Part shown: piece after piece, positions 35,134-45,565 of the stretch
Layout: every line of letters starts with the position of its first letter
Position numbering within the stretch: the stretch's first letter is position 1
DNA from: Arthrobacter echini
GTDB taxonomy: Bacteria; Actinomycetota; Actinomycetes; Actinomycetales; Micrococcaceae
Direction of reading: 5' to 3'
Length of the DNA: 64,000 nucleotides
Assembly: GCF_004803505.1 (NCBI RefSeq)
Contig: NZ_SSWH01000007.1
Location: 124,001 to 188,000, forward strand
The notes under the pieces: model-generated
Database searches by the model: none
The model's input: only the letters and a program-made list of their open reading frames with translations
What the model was told of the DNA's origin: nothing
Position numbers and translations under genes: made by a program

Positions 35134-35484
35134 TCAGAATGATTCCCTGCGACGATGCATCCGCGTCTGCCGTTCCAGGGTAGCTGCGCGCCCTATCAAA
35201 GCCCAGAAGCCACCGACGACGACGATTCCAGGCAGACTCAGAACAAGCAACAGGGAAAAGACGATTTCCAGATTTGCGGATTCAGGGCTCGGTGGTGCGT
35301 CAAGTCTGCCCTGCATCATTACCAGGATGAACCACGCGATGACGGCAAGACCGACCACCCACAGGTATCGCACCCAAGCTCGCAGGTCGGGTTCTCTCCT
35401 GAGAACGAGGAACCCGACGACCAGAACGCCGATTGGCAACGCGGCGAAGCCAAGCATGAACCAGATGAGTTCCATGGGACTCAT
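35134..35484 (-). CDS. Small membrane protein, three TM helices
   Basis: 116 aa from ATG 35484 (113 aa from ATG 35475). Hydrophobic segments LIWFMLGFAALPIGVLVVGFLVL, WVRYLWVVGLAVIAWFILVMM and a C-terminal IVFSLLLVLSLPGIVVVGGFWAL (each a TM helix), with a short basic tail. Not a family I recognise. Slightly lower GC than its surroundings. The open frame upstream of 35484 runs under the divergent small gene and is not credible as coding. Confidence 0.6.
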   Translation of the reverse strand: MSPMELIWFMLGFAALPIGVLVVGFLVLRREPDLRAWVRYLWVVGLAVIAWFILVMMQGRLDAPPSPESANLEIVFSLLLVLSLPGIVVVGGFWALIGRAATLERQTRMHRRRESF

Positions 35485-35568
35485 ACTTGCGCATAGTTGC
35501 GTCGAAAGATCGCTCGACGGTTCTCCTGGTGTCCGTTGGCGGTCCCATCGCCGCCCTGTCGCTGCGCC

Positions 35569-35574
35569 TAGTAT
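35569..35574 (+). promoter_or_regulatory. -10 box for a leaderless start at 35581
   Basis: TAGTAT lies exactly 6 nt before ATG 35581, so transcription would begin at or next to the start codon. Confidence 0.55.
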
Positions 35575-35580
35575 GGCGGT

Positions 35581-35793
35581 ATGGGGACTGTCGTGGATGA
35601 GGAGCGACGGCATGTCGTTCCGATCGTGGTGGTAGGGGTATTGATGACCGCAGCGTATGCGTTGATCGGTGCGCTGCAGATCCTGGTGTGGAACCCGTTG
35701 GCGGCAGTTCCCGACATGAACCGTGACGAGATCAAAGCTGCGATGTCCGCCGCCGCAGACACCACCTCCTCTCCAACAGAACCTGATCGGTGA
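35581..35793 (+). CDS. Small single-pass membrane protein
   Basis: 70 aa. One TM helix (VVPIVVVGVLMTAAYALIGALQIL, residues ~12-35) followed by a hydrophilic tail with NRDEIKAAMSAAADTTSSP. No family recognised. Start supported by a -10 box 6 nt upstream (leaderless). Divergent from the three-TM protein gene with ~100 bp between. Confidence 0.6.
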   Translation: MGTVVDEERRHVVPIVVVGVLMTAAYALIGALQILVWNPLAAVPDMNRDEIKAAMSAAADTTSSPTEPDR

Positions 35794-35878
35794 AAGAGGT
35801 CGTTGACGTTATCGACCACGAGCGGGTATGAGTGTGGGGCGGTGAAGGCCTTGCATGTGCGCGGTACTGCACGCCGCG

Positions 35879-36346
35879 TCAGGGCGGTGACGAGCCCCGA
35901 CGCGATCCGATGGCTCCGGCGACGCTCTGCTCGAGGGAGTCGATCGTCGCATCGGGCAGGACGATCAGCCCGTCGAGCTCACGGCGTGCCCGGCGGTACG
36001 CGGCCTGCCGTTCGGCTGCGGTGGCGGCGTCGTCCACTGCCACGGTGACGAGCTTGCGTGCGGTCTCCAGGCGGGTGCGCTCGTCCACCGTGAAGCCGCT
36101 GGCCTTCACGCGGCGCGCCTCGGTCTCGGCGACCTGGAAGGCGACGTCGTAGGCGGTGACGGCGGACCGGTAGGCAGCGAGATCCTCGGGATCCACGTGC
36201 GCTGCGTTCGGGTGCTCGAGTCGGTACAGCTCCACCCTACGTCGGTGACGCTTTTCCGCAGCCTCCGACCAGCCCTCGAAGGCGAGCGCGGAGAGCGGGA
36301 GCACGAGCCACCAGTAGTCTCCGGCGACGGCGAGGAGTTCGTTCAC
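35879..36346 (-). CDS. Membrane-anchored coiled-coil protein of unknown function
   Basis: 155 aa from GTG 36346. One N-terminal TM segment (YWWLVLPLSALAFEGW, ~9-24), then a charged Arg/Glu/Ala-rich helix-forming region (EAAEKRHRRRVELYRLEH; ETEARRVKASGFTVDERTRLETARKL) with coiled-coil character. The GTG is supported by TACGAT 6 nt upstream, a leaderless layout. Not recognised; similar short-TM plus coiled-coil proteins are common in Arthrobacter. Confidence 0.72.
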   Translation of the reverse strand: MNELLAVAGDYWWLVLPLSALAFEGWSEAAEKRHRRRVELYRLEHPNAAHVDPEDLAAYRSAVTAYDVAFQVAETEARRVKASGFTVDERTRLETARKLVTVAVDDAATAAERQAAYRRARRELDGLIVLPDATIDSLEQSVAGAIGSRRGSSPP

Positions 36347-36352
36347 GGGACC

Positions 36353-36358
36353 ATCGTA
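36353..36358 (-). promoter_or_regulatory. -10 box for a leaderless start at 36346
   Basis: TACGAT on the minus strand, 6 nt before GTG 36346. Confidence 0.5.
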
Positions 36359-36457
36359 GGCGTCCACCACTCGCACCGGCCGCGTCGGCACGACATTCCC
36401 GGACAGAACGATTCCCCGCCCCTCAGGCGGCGAGACCTGACGAGCGGGGAATCGAAG

Positions 36458-36530
36458 TGCACCCCTCGGGACTTGAACCCGAAACCCATTGATTAAGAGT
36501 CAATTGCTCTGCCAATTGAGCTAGAGGTGC
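36458..36530 (-). tRNA. tRNA-Lys (anticodon CUU)
   Basis: Complete cloverleaf on the minus strand: acceptor GCACCTC/GGGGTGC (one G-U), D arm GCTCAATTGGCAGAGC, anticodon stem ATTGA/TCAAT with loop CTCTTAA (CTT at 34-36), T arm CGGGTTCAAGTCCCG, discriminator A. No encoded CCA. It reads AAG, the main lysine codon here, and marks the right edge of the accessory stretch. Confidence 0.97.
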
Positions 36531-36583
36531 GTGGCGTCTTCCTTCCCGGTTTGACCCGGTCCGGCGATCCGCAACAGCACTGA

Positions 36584-36613
36584 ACATTACCAGCATCCGC
36601 GCTGAATCATGAA
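36584..36613 (-). promoter_or_regulatory. Candidate promoter of tRNA-Lys
   Basis: TTCATG, an 18-bp spacer and TAATGT on the minus strand, ~54 nt before the tRNA 5' end. Confidence 0.45.
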
Positions 36614-36688
36614 ACCAGCGCACGTGGTCGGCTCTGATATACCGGCGGTGGGGTCGCAGTGCCGGACCCTGCCCGGGGATGCGCACAC

Positions 36689-36694
36689 TAGGCT
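36689..36694 (+). promoter_or_regulatory. -10 box for a leaderless start at 36701
   Basis: TAGGCT, 6 nt before ATG 36701. Confidence 0.55.
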
Positions 36695-36700
36695 GACGGC

Positions 36701-37672
36701 ATGACGACTCCCGTGCCGGACGCCGACCACCGACCAGTGCGCACCCTCAGCGTCCCGACAGCCGAGCTCAGGGATGCCCTCGCCGACGCCTCACCGCAGG
36801 TCGACGTGGTGCTCTGGGACTTCGACCACGCGCCCGACGGCGTGGATCCCGCCCATCTCGACGCCGTCGTCCTGCCGTACACGGGCGAGGCCGATCTGGC
36901 CGGAGCGCTCGCCGCGGCCACCAACCTGAAGCTCGTCCACACGCAATCGACCGGCTACGACGGCGTCGCGGGCCTCGTGGGACCGGACGTCGCGATCGCC
37001 ACGGCAGCCGGCGTCCACGCCGCCGCCACGGCGGAACTGGCCGTCGGACTTGCCCTGGCATCGCTGCGCGGCATCGACGACGCCGTCCGGCAGCAGGCCG
37101 AGGGCGTGTGGCGCAGCGCACGCTATCCGGGCCTGGCCGATCGCAGGGTGCTGCTCGTAGGCGTCGGTGGCATCGGTCGTCAGATCCTCAGGCGGCTGGA
37201 GACCTTCGAGACCGAGATCACGCGGGTGGGCAGTGTCGCCCGCGACGACGAGCGTGGCCACGTCCACGGAAGCGACGAACTGGAGGAGCTCGCACCGCAC
37301 CACGACGTCGTCATCGTCATCACGCCGCTGACCGACTCGACGCGCGGACTCATCGGGCGGCGGGTGCTGGCGGCGCTGCCCGACGGCGCGCTGGTGGTCA
37401 ATGTGGCGCGCGGACCGGTCGTCGACACCGAGGCCCTGACCCGCGAGGTCATCGCCAGCCGGCTGCGAGCCGCGCTCGACGTCGTCGACCCGGAACCGCT
37501 GCCGTCGGGCCATCCGCTGTGGAGTGCGCCGGGAGCACTCATCACGCCGCACAACGGCGGCAACACGGGCGCTTTCCCACCGCGCATCCGCGCACTGCTC
37601 CACCGCCAGATCCGCGTCCTCGGAGAGGGTGGGGAACCGGACAATCTGGTCCGGCGGGGCCCCTGGCAGTGA
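36701..37672 (+). CDS. D-2-hydroxyacid dehydrogenase family protein
   Basis: 323 aa. NAD-binding Rossmann motif VGVGGIGRQILRRLE at ~150, catalytic Arg in VVNVARGPVVDTEAL, Glu in DVVDPEPLPSGHPLW and His in LITPHNGG, the R-E-H set of phosphoglycerate/lactate/glyoxylate-type dehydrogenases. The N-terminal substrate domain is reduced. Substrate unknown; a 2-oxo acid is reduced (or the hydroxy acid oxidised) with NAD(P)H. ATG 36701 lies 6 nt after TAGGCT, so the mRNA is probably leaderless. Convergent with the next gene. Confidence 0.92.
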   Translation: MTTPVPDADHRPVRTLSVPTAELRDALADASPQVDVVLWDFDHAPDGVDPAHLDAVVLPYTGEADLAGALAAATNLKLVHTQSTGYDGVAGLVGPDVAIATAAGVHAAATAELAVGLALASLRGIDDAVRQQAEGVWRSARYPGLADRRVLLVGVGGIGRQILRRLETFETEITRVGSVARDDERGHVHGSDELEELAPHHDVVIVITPLTDSTRGLIGRRVLAALPDGALVVNVARGPVVDTEALTREVIASRLRAALDVVDPEPLPSGHPLWSAPGALITPHNGGNTGAFPPRIRALLHRQIRVLGEGGEPDNLVRRGPWQ

Positions 37673-37701
37673 CCGTTCCGGCGCAGGGTGCCCGCGGTGC
37701 C

Positions 37702-38160
37702 TCAGGCCAGGGCGATGAATGCCTCCATGAAGGCGGTGAAGTCCACGAGGTCGTCGGTCTGTTCGAGGAGCATCGGTGTACCCGGGCCGATGTCGAGCAC
37801 CGGTTCGGCCTCGAGGCCGAACCGGAAGACCCGCCCGGTGCTCGTGCCCACCTCGTAGCTGCCGTCCTCCCACTGGAGAGCGTGGGCCAGATTGGTCATG
37901 TTCACGTCGGAGGGCACGCCCGCGCTCGTGATGCCCGAGAGGTCCGTCGGGGCGATCATCAGTTCGGCGGGCTTCCAGCGGTAGCCGACGACGAATGCCG
38001 TTCCCGTGCCGTCCCCGATACTGGCACCGTGCCGGAAGGCGACCACCAGGTTGTAGTCACCGTAGTTCGGTATCTGCCGGTCGAAGACGCCTCGGAGCGC
38101 GTTCTTCAGTCCCTGCCCACCCTCGAGCGGTGAACCTGATCCGGAATCTTCGGAAGTCAT
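37702..38160 (-). CDS. Conserved hypothetical protein
   Basis: 152 aa, soluble, no TM helix or signal peptide. [44 protein letters not shown] and [22 protein letters not shown] are the most structured parts (the first looks like a beta-rich SIMPL-unrelated alpha/beta fold). I do not recognise the family. ATG 38160 follows TAGCGAAGCGGCGTGAT with weak ribosome-site character. Divergent from ilvD, with ~180 bp between starts. Confidence 0.75.
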   Translation of the reverse strand: MTSEDSGSGSPLEGGQGLKNALRGVFDRQIPNYGDYNLVVAFRHGASIGDGTGTAFVVGYRWKPAELMIAPTDLSGITSAGVPSDVNMTNLAHALQWEDGSYEVGTSTGRVFRFGLEAEPVLDIGPGTPMLLEQTDDLVDFTAFMEAFIALA

Positions 38161-38325
38161 ATCACGCCGCTTCGCTAGGAGGCTGTCGGTCTGGTCCCGT
38201 CGGGGAACCGGTCGCGGTACATCCGTCCGCCGGGCTGGGAAGATCACCCTCCGAGCCAGCCTACCGGAGCCTGCAGCGGCTGTAACAGGACAGTCATACT
38301 GCCGAAGGCGACCCTTGCACACGCC

Positions 38326-38331
38326 TAGACT
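38326..38331 (+). promoter_or_regulatory. -10 box of ilvD (leaderless)
   Basis: TAGACT, 7 nt before ATG 38339; no ribosome site in front of the ATG. Confidence 0.6.
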
Positions 38332-38338
38332 CTCCCCT

Positions 38339-40042
38339 ATGAGTGTGGAGACGACCCCGGACATCAAGCCCAGAAGCCGTACTGTCACGGACGGTATCCA
38401 TGCCGCCCCGGCCCGCGGCATGTTCCGGGCGGTCGGCATGGGGGACGACGATTTCGCCAAGCCGCAGATCGGCGTCGCAAGTTCCTGGAACGAGATCACG
38501 CCCTGCAATCTGTCCCTCAACCGCCTCGCCCAGGGCGCCAAGGAGGGTGTGCATGCCGGGGGAGGGTTCCCCATGCAGTTCGGCACCATCTCCGTGTCCG
38601 ACGGCATCTCCATGGGACACCAGGGCATGCACTTCTCCCTCGTCTCCCGCGAGGTCATCGCCGATTCGGTGGAGACCGTGATGGAAGCCGAGCGGATCGA
38701 CGGCTCGGTGCTCCTGGCAGGCTGCGACAAGTCCCTGCCGGGGATGCTGATGGCCGCCGCGCGCCTCGATCTGGCGTCCGTGTTCCTCTACGCCGGCACC
38801 ATCATGCCGGGCTTCGCGAAGCTCGAGGACGGCACGGAGAAGGAGGTCACCCTGATCGACGCCTTCGAGGCCGTGGGTGCGTGTGCCGCCGGGACGATGA
38901 GCCGGAAGGATCTCGACAGTATCGAGCGCGCCATCTGCCCGGGCGAAGGAGCCTGCGGCGGCATGTACACCGCTAACACGATGGCGTGCATCGGTGAGGC
39001 GCTGGGGATGTCGCTCCCCGGGTCGGCGGCCCCTCCCTCGGCCGACCGCCGCCGTGACATGTTCGCCCGCAAGTCCGGCGAGGCCGTGGTGAATCTGCTG
39101 CGCCTCGGGATCACCGCCCGCGACATCCTGACCAAGAAGGCGTTCGAGAACGCCATCGCGGTGACCATGGCCTTCGGCGGATCCACGAACGCCGTCCTGC
39201 ACCTGCTCGCCATCGCCCGCGAGGCGGAGGTGGACCTCACCCTCGAGGACTTCACGCGCATCGGGGACCGCATCCCGCACCTGGGGGATCTCAAGCCCTT
39301 CGGGCGCTACGTGATGTTCGACGTCGACAAGGTGGGCGGCGTCCCGGTGATCATGAAGGCACTGCTCGACGCCGGGCTGATCCACGGTGACTGCCTCACC
39401 GTCACCGGTAAGACTGTCGCCGAGAATCTCGCGGAGATCGACCCGCCGGATCTGGACGGCAAGATCCTGCGGGCGCTCGACAATCCCATGCACAAGACCG
39501 GGGGTATCACGATCCTCCACGGCTCGCTCGCTCCCGAGGGTGCCGTGGTCAAGAGTGCAGGCTTCGACGCCGACGTCTTCGAGGGGACCGCGCGCGTCTT
39601 CGAACGCGAGCAGGGTGCCCTCGACGCCCTCGACGCGGGGGGTATCCAGGCGGGCGACGTCGTCGTGATCCGCTACGAGGGACCCAAGGGCGGACCGGGC
39701 ATGCGCGAGATGCTCGCCATCACCGGAGCCATCAAGGGCGCAGGCCTCGGCAAGGATGTCCTCCTGCTCACCGACGGGCGCTTCTCCGGCGGGACCACGG
39801 GACTGTGCATCGGGCACGTGGCGCCCGAGGCCGTGGACGGCGGACCGATCGCCTTCGTGCGCGACGGCGACCGGATCAGGGTGGACATCGCCGCGAAGAG
39901 CTTCGACCTGCTGGTGGACGGGTCCGAACTCGATCGGCGCAGGGTCGACTGGTCCCCGCTTCCCGCACGCTACACCAGGGGTGTGCTCGGCAAGTACGTG
40001 AAGCTCGTGCACTCGGCGTCGACCGGTGCCTACTGCAGTTGA
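38339..40042 (+). CDS. ilvD: Dihydroxy-acid dehydratase
   Basis: 567 aa, full length. Dehydrates 2,3-dihydroxy-isovalerate or -methylvalerate to the 2-oxo acid, third common step to valine, isoleucine and (via 2-oxoisovalerate) leucine. Conserved iron-sulfur and Mg strings: [69 protein letters not shown] and [18 protein letters not shown] (with the base Ser near the end). ATG 38339 is preceded by the -10 box TAGACT, leaving no 5' untranslated leader. Followed by the ilvB attenuator. Confidence 0.97.
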   Translation: MSVETTPDIKPRSRTVTDGIHAAPARGMFRAVGMGDDDFAKPQIGVASSWNEITPCNLSLNRLAQGAKEGVHAGGGFPMQFGTISVSDGISMGHQGMHFSLVSREVIADSVETVMEAERIDGSVLLAGCDKSLPGMLMAAARLDLASVFLYAGTIMPGFAKLEDGTEKEVTLIDAFEAVGACAAGTMSRKDLDSIERAICPGEGACGGMYTANTMACIGEALGMSLPGSAAPPSADRRRDMFARKSGEAVVNLLRLGITARDILTKKAFENAIAVTMAFGGSTNAVLHLLAIAREAEVDLTLEDFTRIGDRIPHLGDLKPFGRYVMFDVDKVGGVPVIMKALLDAGLIHGDCLTVTGKTVAENLAEIDPPDLDGKILRALDNPMHKTGGITILHGSLAPEGAVVKSAGFDADVFEGTARVFEREQGALDALDAGGIQAGDVVVIRYEGPKGGPGMREMLAITGAIKGAGLGKDVLLLTDGRFSGGTTGLCIGHVAPEAVDGGPIAFVRDGDRIRVDIAAKSFDLLVDGSELDRRRVDWSPLPARYTRGVLGKYVKLVHSASTGAYCS

Positions 40043-40106
40043 CCGAGGGGTCGCTGTCCACGCACTGGACGCGAATGTCCACGATGTGAGACGAGCAGGG
40101 GAACGT

Positions 40107-40136
40107 TTGACACGCTTTCCGGGGGCCGGGGACACT
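40107..40136 (+). promoter_or_regulatory. Promoter of the ilvBNC attenuator transcript
   Basis: TTGACA, an 18-bp spacer and GACACT. The -10 ends 6 nt before the ATG of the leader peptide, so the transcript likely starts at that ATG. Confidence 0.6.
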
Positions 40137-40142
40137 ACAGGT

Positions 40143-40190
40143 ATGCATTCCGCACCCGTAGTCGTCATTCTTACCCAGCGCGTGGTCTGA
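40143..40190 (+). CDS. ilvB leader peptide (attenuation)
   Basis: 15 codons, MHSAPVVVILTQRVV, then TGA. Seven of the fifteen residues are Val, Ile or Leu, with a VVVIL run, so ribosome speed here reports branched-chain aminoacyl-tRNA supply. It is followed by a pause hairpin and a terminator. The arrangement is known for ilvBNC leaders of corynebacteria and other actinobacteria; the sequence here fits it. Confidence 0.88.
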   Translation: MHSAPVVVILTQRVV

Positions 40191-40220
40191 AGCCCGTTCG
40201 GTAGACGACTTCACCCACGC
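40180..40220 (+). promoter_or_regulatory. Pause hairpin of the ilv leader
   Basis: GCGTGG-TC-TGAAG (40180-40192) pairs with CTTCA-C-CCACGC (40209-40220), overlapping the leader peptide's last codons. The downstream AGCCCG (40191-40196) is also complementary to CGGGCT (40243-40248) inside the terminator, an antiterminator candidate. Confidence 0.65.
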
Positions 40221-40222
40221 GT

Positions 40223-40261
40223 AACCCCTCGAAGAGCCCCACCGGGCTGAGGGGTTTTTTT
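40223..40261 (+). terminator. Attenuator terminator upstream of ilvB
   Basis: AACCCCTC pairs with GAGGGGTT, and AGCCC with GGGCT within it, followed by seven T residues. An intrinsic terminator located between the leader peptide and ilvB, 95 bp before the ilvB start. Confidence 0.92.
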
Positions 40262-40355
40262 GTTGACACGATCTGTCGACACAGTTCGCGCGGGAGAAGG
40301 TGCGTCCGCAGTCATAGCAGCAGCAAAGCAGTAACCGTTCCGAAGGAAGTTCCAG

Positions 40356-42245
40356 ATGTCCAAGGGATCGCCCATCAGCCCAGCGCTGTTGGCAGCAAGG
40401 CCAGCACCGCAGGCAGCGCCTGTACGAAATGTGGCCCCGGAGCGTGACGCGGCGCCGGTCAGCGCCGTCCGTGGCCCGAACACCGTCGTCGCGCCCATCC
40501 CGATGCTCGGTTCCGCGGCGATCGTACGGTCCCTCGAGGAACTCGGGGTCGATGACATCTTCGGTCTGCCCGGAGGGGCGATCCTGCCCACCTACGACCC
40601 GCTGATGGCCTCCTCGAAGCTCCGCCACATCCTCGTGCGCCACGAGCAGGGCGCCGGGCACGCGGCCCAGGGCTATGCCATGGTCACGGGCCGGCCCGGG
40701 GTATGCATCGCGACCTCGGGTCCCGGCGCCACCAATCTCGTCACGGCGATCGCGGACGCCCACATGGACTCCGTACCCATGGTCGCGATCACAGGTCAGG
40801 TCTCCAGCGCGGTCATCGGCTCCGACGCGTTCCAGGAAGCCGACATCGTCGGCATCACCATGCCGATCACCAAGCACTCCTATCTCGTGACCGACGCCCA
40901 GGACATTCCCAGGGTGCTGGCCGAAGCCTTCCACATCGCCACCACGGGCCGTCCGGGACCGGTGCTCGTGGACATCGCCAAGGACGCCCAGCAGGGCGAG
41001 ATGACCTTCTCCTGGCCGCCGAGGATCGAACTGCCCGGGTATCGTCCGGTACTCCGCGGGCACGCCAAGCAGGTCCGCGAGGCCGCCCGCCTCATCGCGG
41101 AGTCGCAGCGGCCGGTGTTCTATGTGGGAGGCGGCTGCATCAAGGCGCACGCCGCCGCGGAACTGCTGGAACTCGCGGAGCTGGTCGGCGCCCCCGTGGC
41201 GACCACCCTGATGGCGCGGGGAGTGTTCCCGGACTCGCACGAGCAGCACGTGGGGATGCCCGGGATGCACGGCGCGGTCTCGGCCGTGACCGCTCTCCAG
41301 CAGTCGGATCTGCTGATCACCCTCGGGGCACGCTTCGACGACCGCGTCACCGGTGTGCTCTCCAGCTTCGCCCCGAACGCGAAGGTCATCCACGCGGACA
41401 TCGACCCCGCCGAGATCTCCAAGAACCGTCTGGCCGACGTGCCGATCGTGGGCTCGGTGAAGGAGATCATCCCCGAGCTGACAGCGGCGCTCCGTGGTGC
41501 CTTCGATGCGCAGGGCCGGCCTGACATCTCCGCCTGGTGGAAGACGCTGGACCGCCTGAGGGAGACCTACCCGGTGGGCTTCACGCAGCCCGACGACGGC
41601 CGTTCGGCACCGCAGCAGGTCATCAAGCGCATTGGCGAGCTCACCGGACCAGAGGGCGTCTTCGTCTCCGGTGTGGGGCAGCACCAGATGTGGGCCGCCC
41701 AGTTCATCCAGTACGAGCGCCCCCATTCCTGGCTCAACTCCGGGGGCCTGGGCACCATGGGGTACTCGGTGCCCGCGGCGATGGGGGCCAAGGTCGGCGA
41801 TCCGGACCGCGTGGTGTGGGCCATCGACGGTGACGGCTGCTTCCAGATGACCAATCAGGAACTCGCCACCTGCGTGATCAACAACATCCCGATCAAGGTC
41901 GCGGTCATCAACAACTCCTCGCTCGGTATGGTGCGGCAGTGGCAGACCCTGTTCTACGAGGGCCGGTACTCCAACACCGATCTGAACACCGGTCACGACA
42001 CCGTGCGCGTACCGGACTTCGTGAAGCTCGCCGACGCCTACGGGTGCGTGGGGCTGCGCTGCGAGCGGGACGAGGACATCGACGCGACCATCGAGCAGGC
42101 GCTGGCCATCAACGACCGCCCCGTGGTGATCGATTTCGTGGTCAGTCGGGACTCGATGGTGTGGCCCATGGTCCCGTCCGGCGTGAGCAACGATCTCATC
42201 CAGATAGCCCGCGGCATGACACCGACGTGGGAAGAGGAGGACTGA
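40356..42245 (+). CDS. ilvB: Acetolactate synthase large subunit
   Basis: 629 aa ThDP- and FAD-dependent enzyme joining two pyruvates (to acetolactate) or pyruvate and 2-oxobutyrate. The catalytic Glu is in [14 protein letters not shown], the ThDP-binding GDG...NN motif is [21 protein letters not shown], and [15 protein letters not shown] and [14 protein letters not shown] are family signatures. The ~40-residue N-terminal extension (Ala/Pro-rich) is longer than in E. coli. Good AAGGAAG ribosome site before ATG 40356. Expression is controlled by the attenuator just upstream. Next gene starts two bases after the stop. Confidence 0.97.
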   Translation: MSKGSPISPALLAARPAPQAAPVRNVAPERDAAPVSAVRGPNTVVAPIPMLGSAAIVRSLEELGVDDIFGLPGGAILPTYDPLMASSKLRHILVRHEQGAGHAAQGYAMVTGRPGVCIATSGPGATNLVTAIADAHMDSVPMVAITGQVSSAVIGSDAFQEADIVGITMPITKHSYLVTDAQDIPRVLAEAFHIATTGRPGPVLVDIAKDAQQGEMTFSWPPRIELPGYRPVLRGHAKQVREAARLIAESQRPVFYVGGGCIKAHAAAELLELAELVGAPVATTLMARGVFPDSHEQHVGMPGMHGAVSAVTALQQSDLLITLGARFDDRVTGVLSSFAPNAKVIHADIDPAEISKNRLADVPIVGSVKEIIPELTAALRGAFDAQGRPDISAWWKTLDRLRETYPVGFTQPDDGRSAPQQVIKRIGELTGPEGVFVSGVGQHQMWAAQFIQYERPHSWLNSGGLGTMGYSVPAAMGAKVGDPDRVVWAIDGDGCFQMTNQELATCVINNIPIKVAVINNSSLGMVRQWQTLFYEGRYSNTDLNTGHDTVRVPDFVKLADAYGCVGLRCERDEDIDATIEQALAINDRPVVIDFVVSRDSMVWPMVPSGVSNDLIQIARGMTPTWEEED

Positions 42246-42247
42246 CC

Positions 42248-43844
<1,597 letters not shown>

Positions 43845-43859
43845 CGGCGCATCCATGTC

Positions 43860-43901
43860 CCGGCAGGGCACGTGCTCGACGGCGAGCAGGTGTCCTGCCG
43901 G
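43860..43901 (+). terminator. 18-bp imperfect hairpin between ilvC and serA
   Basis: Arms CCGGCAGGGCACGTGCTC and GAGCAGGTGTCCTGCCGG pair with one G-U and one mismatch around the 6-nt loop GACGGC. It sits 16 nt after ilvC. No T tract, so either a tail-less terminator or an mRNA-processing/stability element. Confidence 0.55.
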
Positions 43902-43968
43902 AGCCATGTCCGGCCCCGCTCACGTTCCTGCCCTCCCGACCCCCTCAACGACTCCTGAAGGAAGCCCC

Positions 43969-45561
43969 GTGATACCCAAGCCCGTCGTCCTCATCGCCGA
44001 GGAACTCTCGCCCGCCACCATCGATGCCCTCGGCCCCGACTTCGAGATCCGCAGCACCGACGGAGCGGACCGCGGTCAGCTCCTGGCGGCCCTGGCCGAC
44101 GTCGACGCCGTCCTCATCCGCTCCGCGACCCAGCTGGACGCAGAAGCCATCGGCGCCGCACCCAAGCTCAAGGTCATCGCCCGCGCGGGCGTCGGCCTGG
44201 ACAACGTGGACATCAGGGCCGCCACCCAGGCAGGCGTCATGGTGGTCAATGCCCCGACGTCGAACATCATCTCCGCTGCCGAACTCACGGTGGGTCACAT
44301 CCTCAGCCTCGCCCGGAACATCCCGCAGGCCAGTGCCGCCCTGAAGGCGGGGCAGTGGAAGCGCTCGCTGTTCTCGGGCAGCGAGCTCTACGAGAAGACG
44401 ATCGGGATCATCGGGCTGGGACGCATCGGGGCGCTCGTGGCCGAGCGGCTGCAGGGCTTCGGCACCACCATCCTCGCCTACGACCCCTATGTGACCTCGG
44501 CGCGAGCGGCCCAGCTCAACGTGCAGCTGGTGTCCCTCGAGGAGCTGCTCCGCGCGTCGGACTTCGTGACCATCCACATGCCGAAGACCCCCGAGACCCT
44601 CGGCATGCTCGGCGCCGAGGCCTTCGACCTCATGAAGGACACCGCATACGTGGTCAACGTGGCGCGCGGCGGGCTCGTGGACGAGGTCGCGCTCCACTCC
44701 GCGCTCGAGGACGGCCGGCTCGCCGGCGCGGGCATCGACGTCTTCGTCGAGGAGCCGAGCACCGATCTGCCGTTCTTCACACATGATCGCGTGGTGGTGA
44801 CTCCGCACCTGGGAGCGTCCACCGACGAGGCACAGGAGAAGGCGGGCGTCTCGGTCGCCAAGTCCGTGCGGCTCGCCCTCGCCGGGGAACTCGTGCCCGA
44901 CGCCGTCAACGTGGCCGGCGGCGTCATAGATCCCGCGGTGCGCCCCGGCATCCCGCTCATGGAGAAGCTCGGACGTATCTTCACCGCGCTCACGCATGAC
45001 TCCCTGACCCAGATCGAGATCGAGGTGGCCGGCGAGATCGCAGCCCTCGACGTGAAGGCGCTCGAGCTCGCAGCGCTGAAAGGTGTCTTCACGGACATCG
45101 TCTCCGAGCAGGTCTCCTACGTGAACGCGCCCGTCCTGGCGGAGCAGCGCGGCGTGGCGGTCCGCCTCGTCACCACCGCCGAATCCGAGGAGTACCGCAA
45201 TGTGCTGGCCCTCCGTGGTGCGCTCTCGGACGGGTCGCAGATCTCGGTGGCCGGGACCCTGACCGGACCCAAGCAGGTGGAGAAGCTCGTGGGCGTGAAC
45301 GGGTACGATCTCGAGATCCCCATCAGCGACCACCTGATCGTGCTGCTCTACGCGGACCGCCCCGGGGTGATCGGCACCCTCGGCCGCCTCCTGGGTGAGC
45401 ACGACATCAATATCGCGGGCATGCAGGTGGCGCGGAGTCGCGAGGGCGATCAGGCGCTGTCCCTGCTCACGGTGGACAGTTCGGTACCTCAGCAGGTCCT
45501 GGAAACCATCCGGGCCGAGATCGGCGCGAGTGTCGCACGTGAAGTGGACCTGCAGGACTGA
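43969..45561 (+). CDS. serA: D-3-phosphoglycerate dehydrogenase
   Basis: 530 aa, long (type I, ASB-containing) form as in mycobacteria. Substrate domain, then Rossmann motif IGLGRIGALVAERL (~152), catalytic Arg in NVARGGLVDE, Glu in VFVEEPSTDLPFF and His in VVTPHLGAS. After ~310 an allosteric substrate-binding domain (GVFTDIVSEQVSYVNAPVLAEQRG) and a C-terminal ACT domain (LIVLLYADRPGVIGTLGRLLGEHDINIAGMQVAR). GTG 43969 follows GAAGGAAGCCCC. Adjacent to but outside ilvBNC by 124 bp with a hairpin between. Confidence 0.97.
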   Translation: MIPKPVVLIAEELSPATIDALGPDFEIRSTDGADRGQLLAALADVDAVLIRSATQLDAEAIGAAPKLKVIARAGVGLDNVDIRAATQAGVMVVNAPTSNIISAAELTVGHILSLARNIPQASAALKAGQWKRSLFSGSELYEKTIGIIGLGRIGALVAERLQGFGTTILAYDPYVTSARAAQLNVQLVSLEELLRASDFVTIHMPKTPETLGMLGAEAFDLMKDTAYVVNVARGGLVDEVALHSALEDGRLAGAGIDVFVEEPSTDLPFFTHDRVVVTPHLGASTDEAQEKAGVSVAKSVRLALAGELVPDAVNVAGGVIDPAVRPGIPLMEKLGRIFTALTHDSLTQIEIEVAGEIAALDVKALELAALKGVFTDIVSEQVSYVNAPVLAEQRGVAVRLVTTAESEEYRNVLALRGALSDGSQISVAGTLTGPKQVEKLVGVNGYDLEIPISDHLIVLLYADRPGVIGTLGRLLGEHDINIAGMQVARSREGDQALSLLTVDSSVPQQVLETIRAEIGASVAREVDLQD

Positions 45562-45565
45562 CGCT

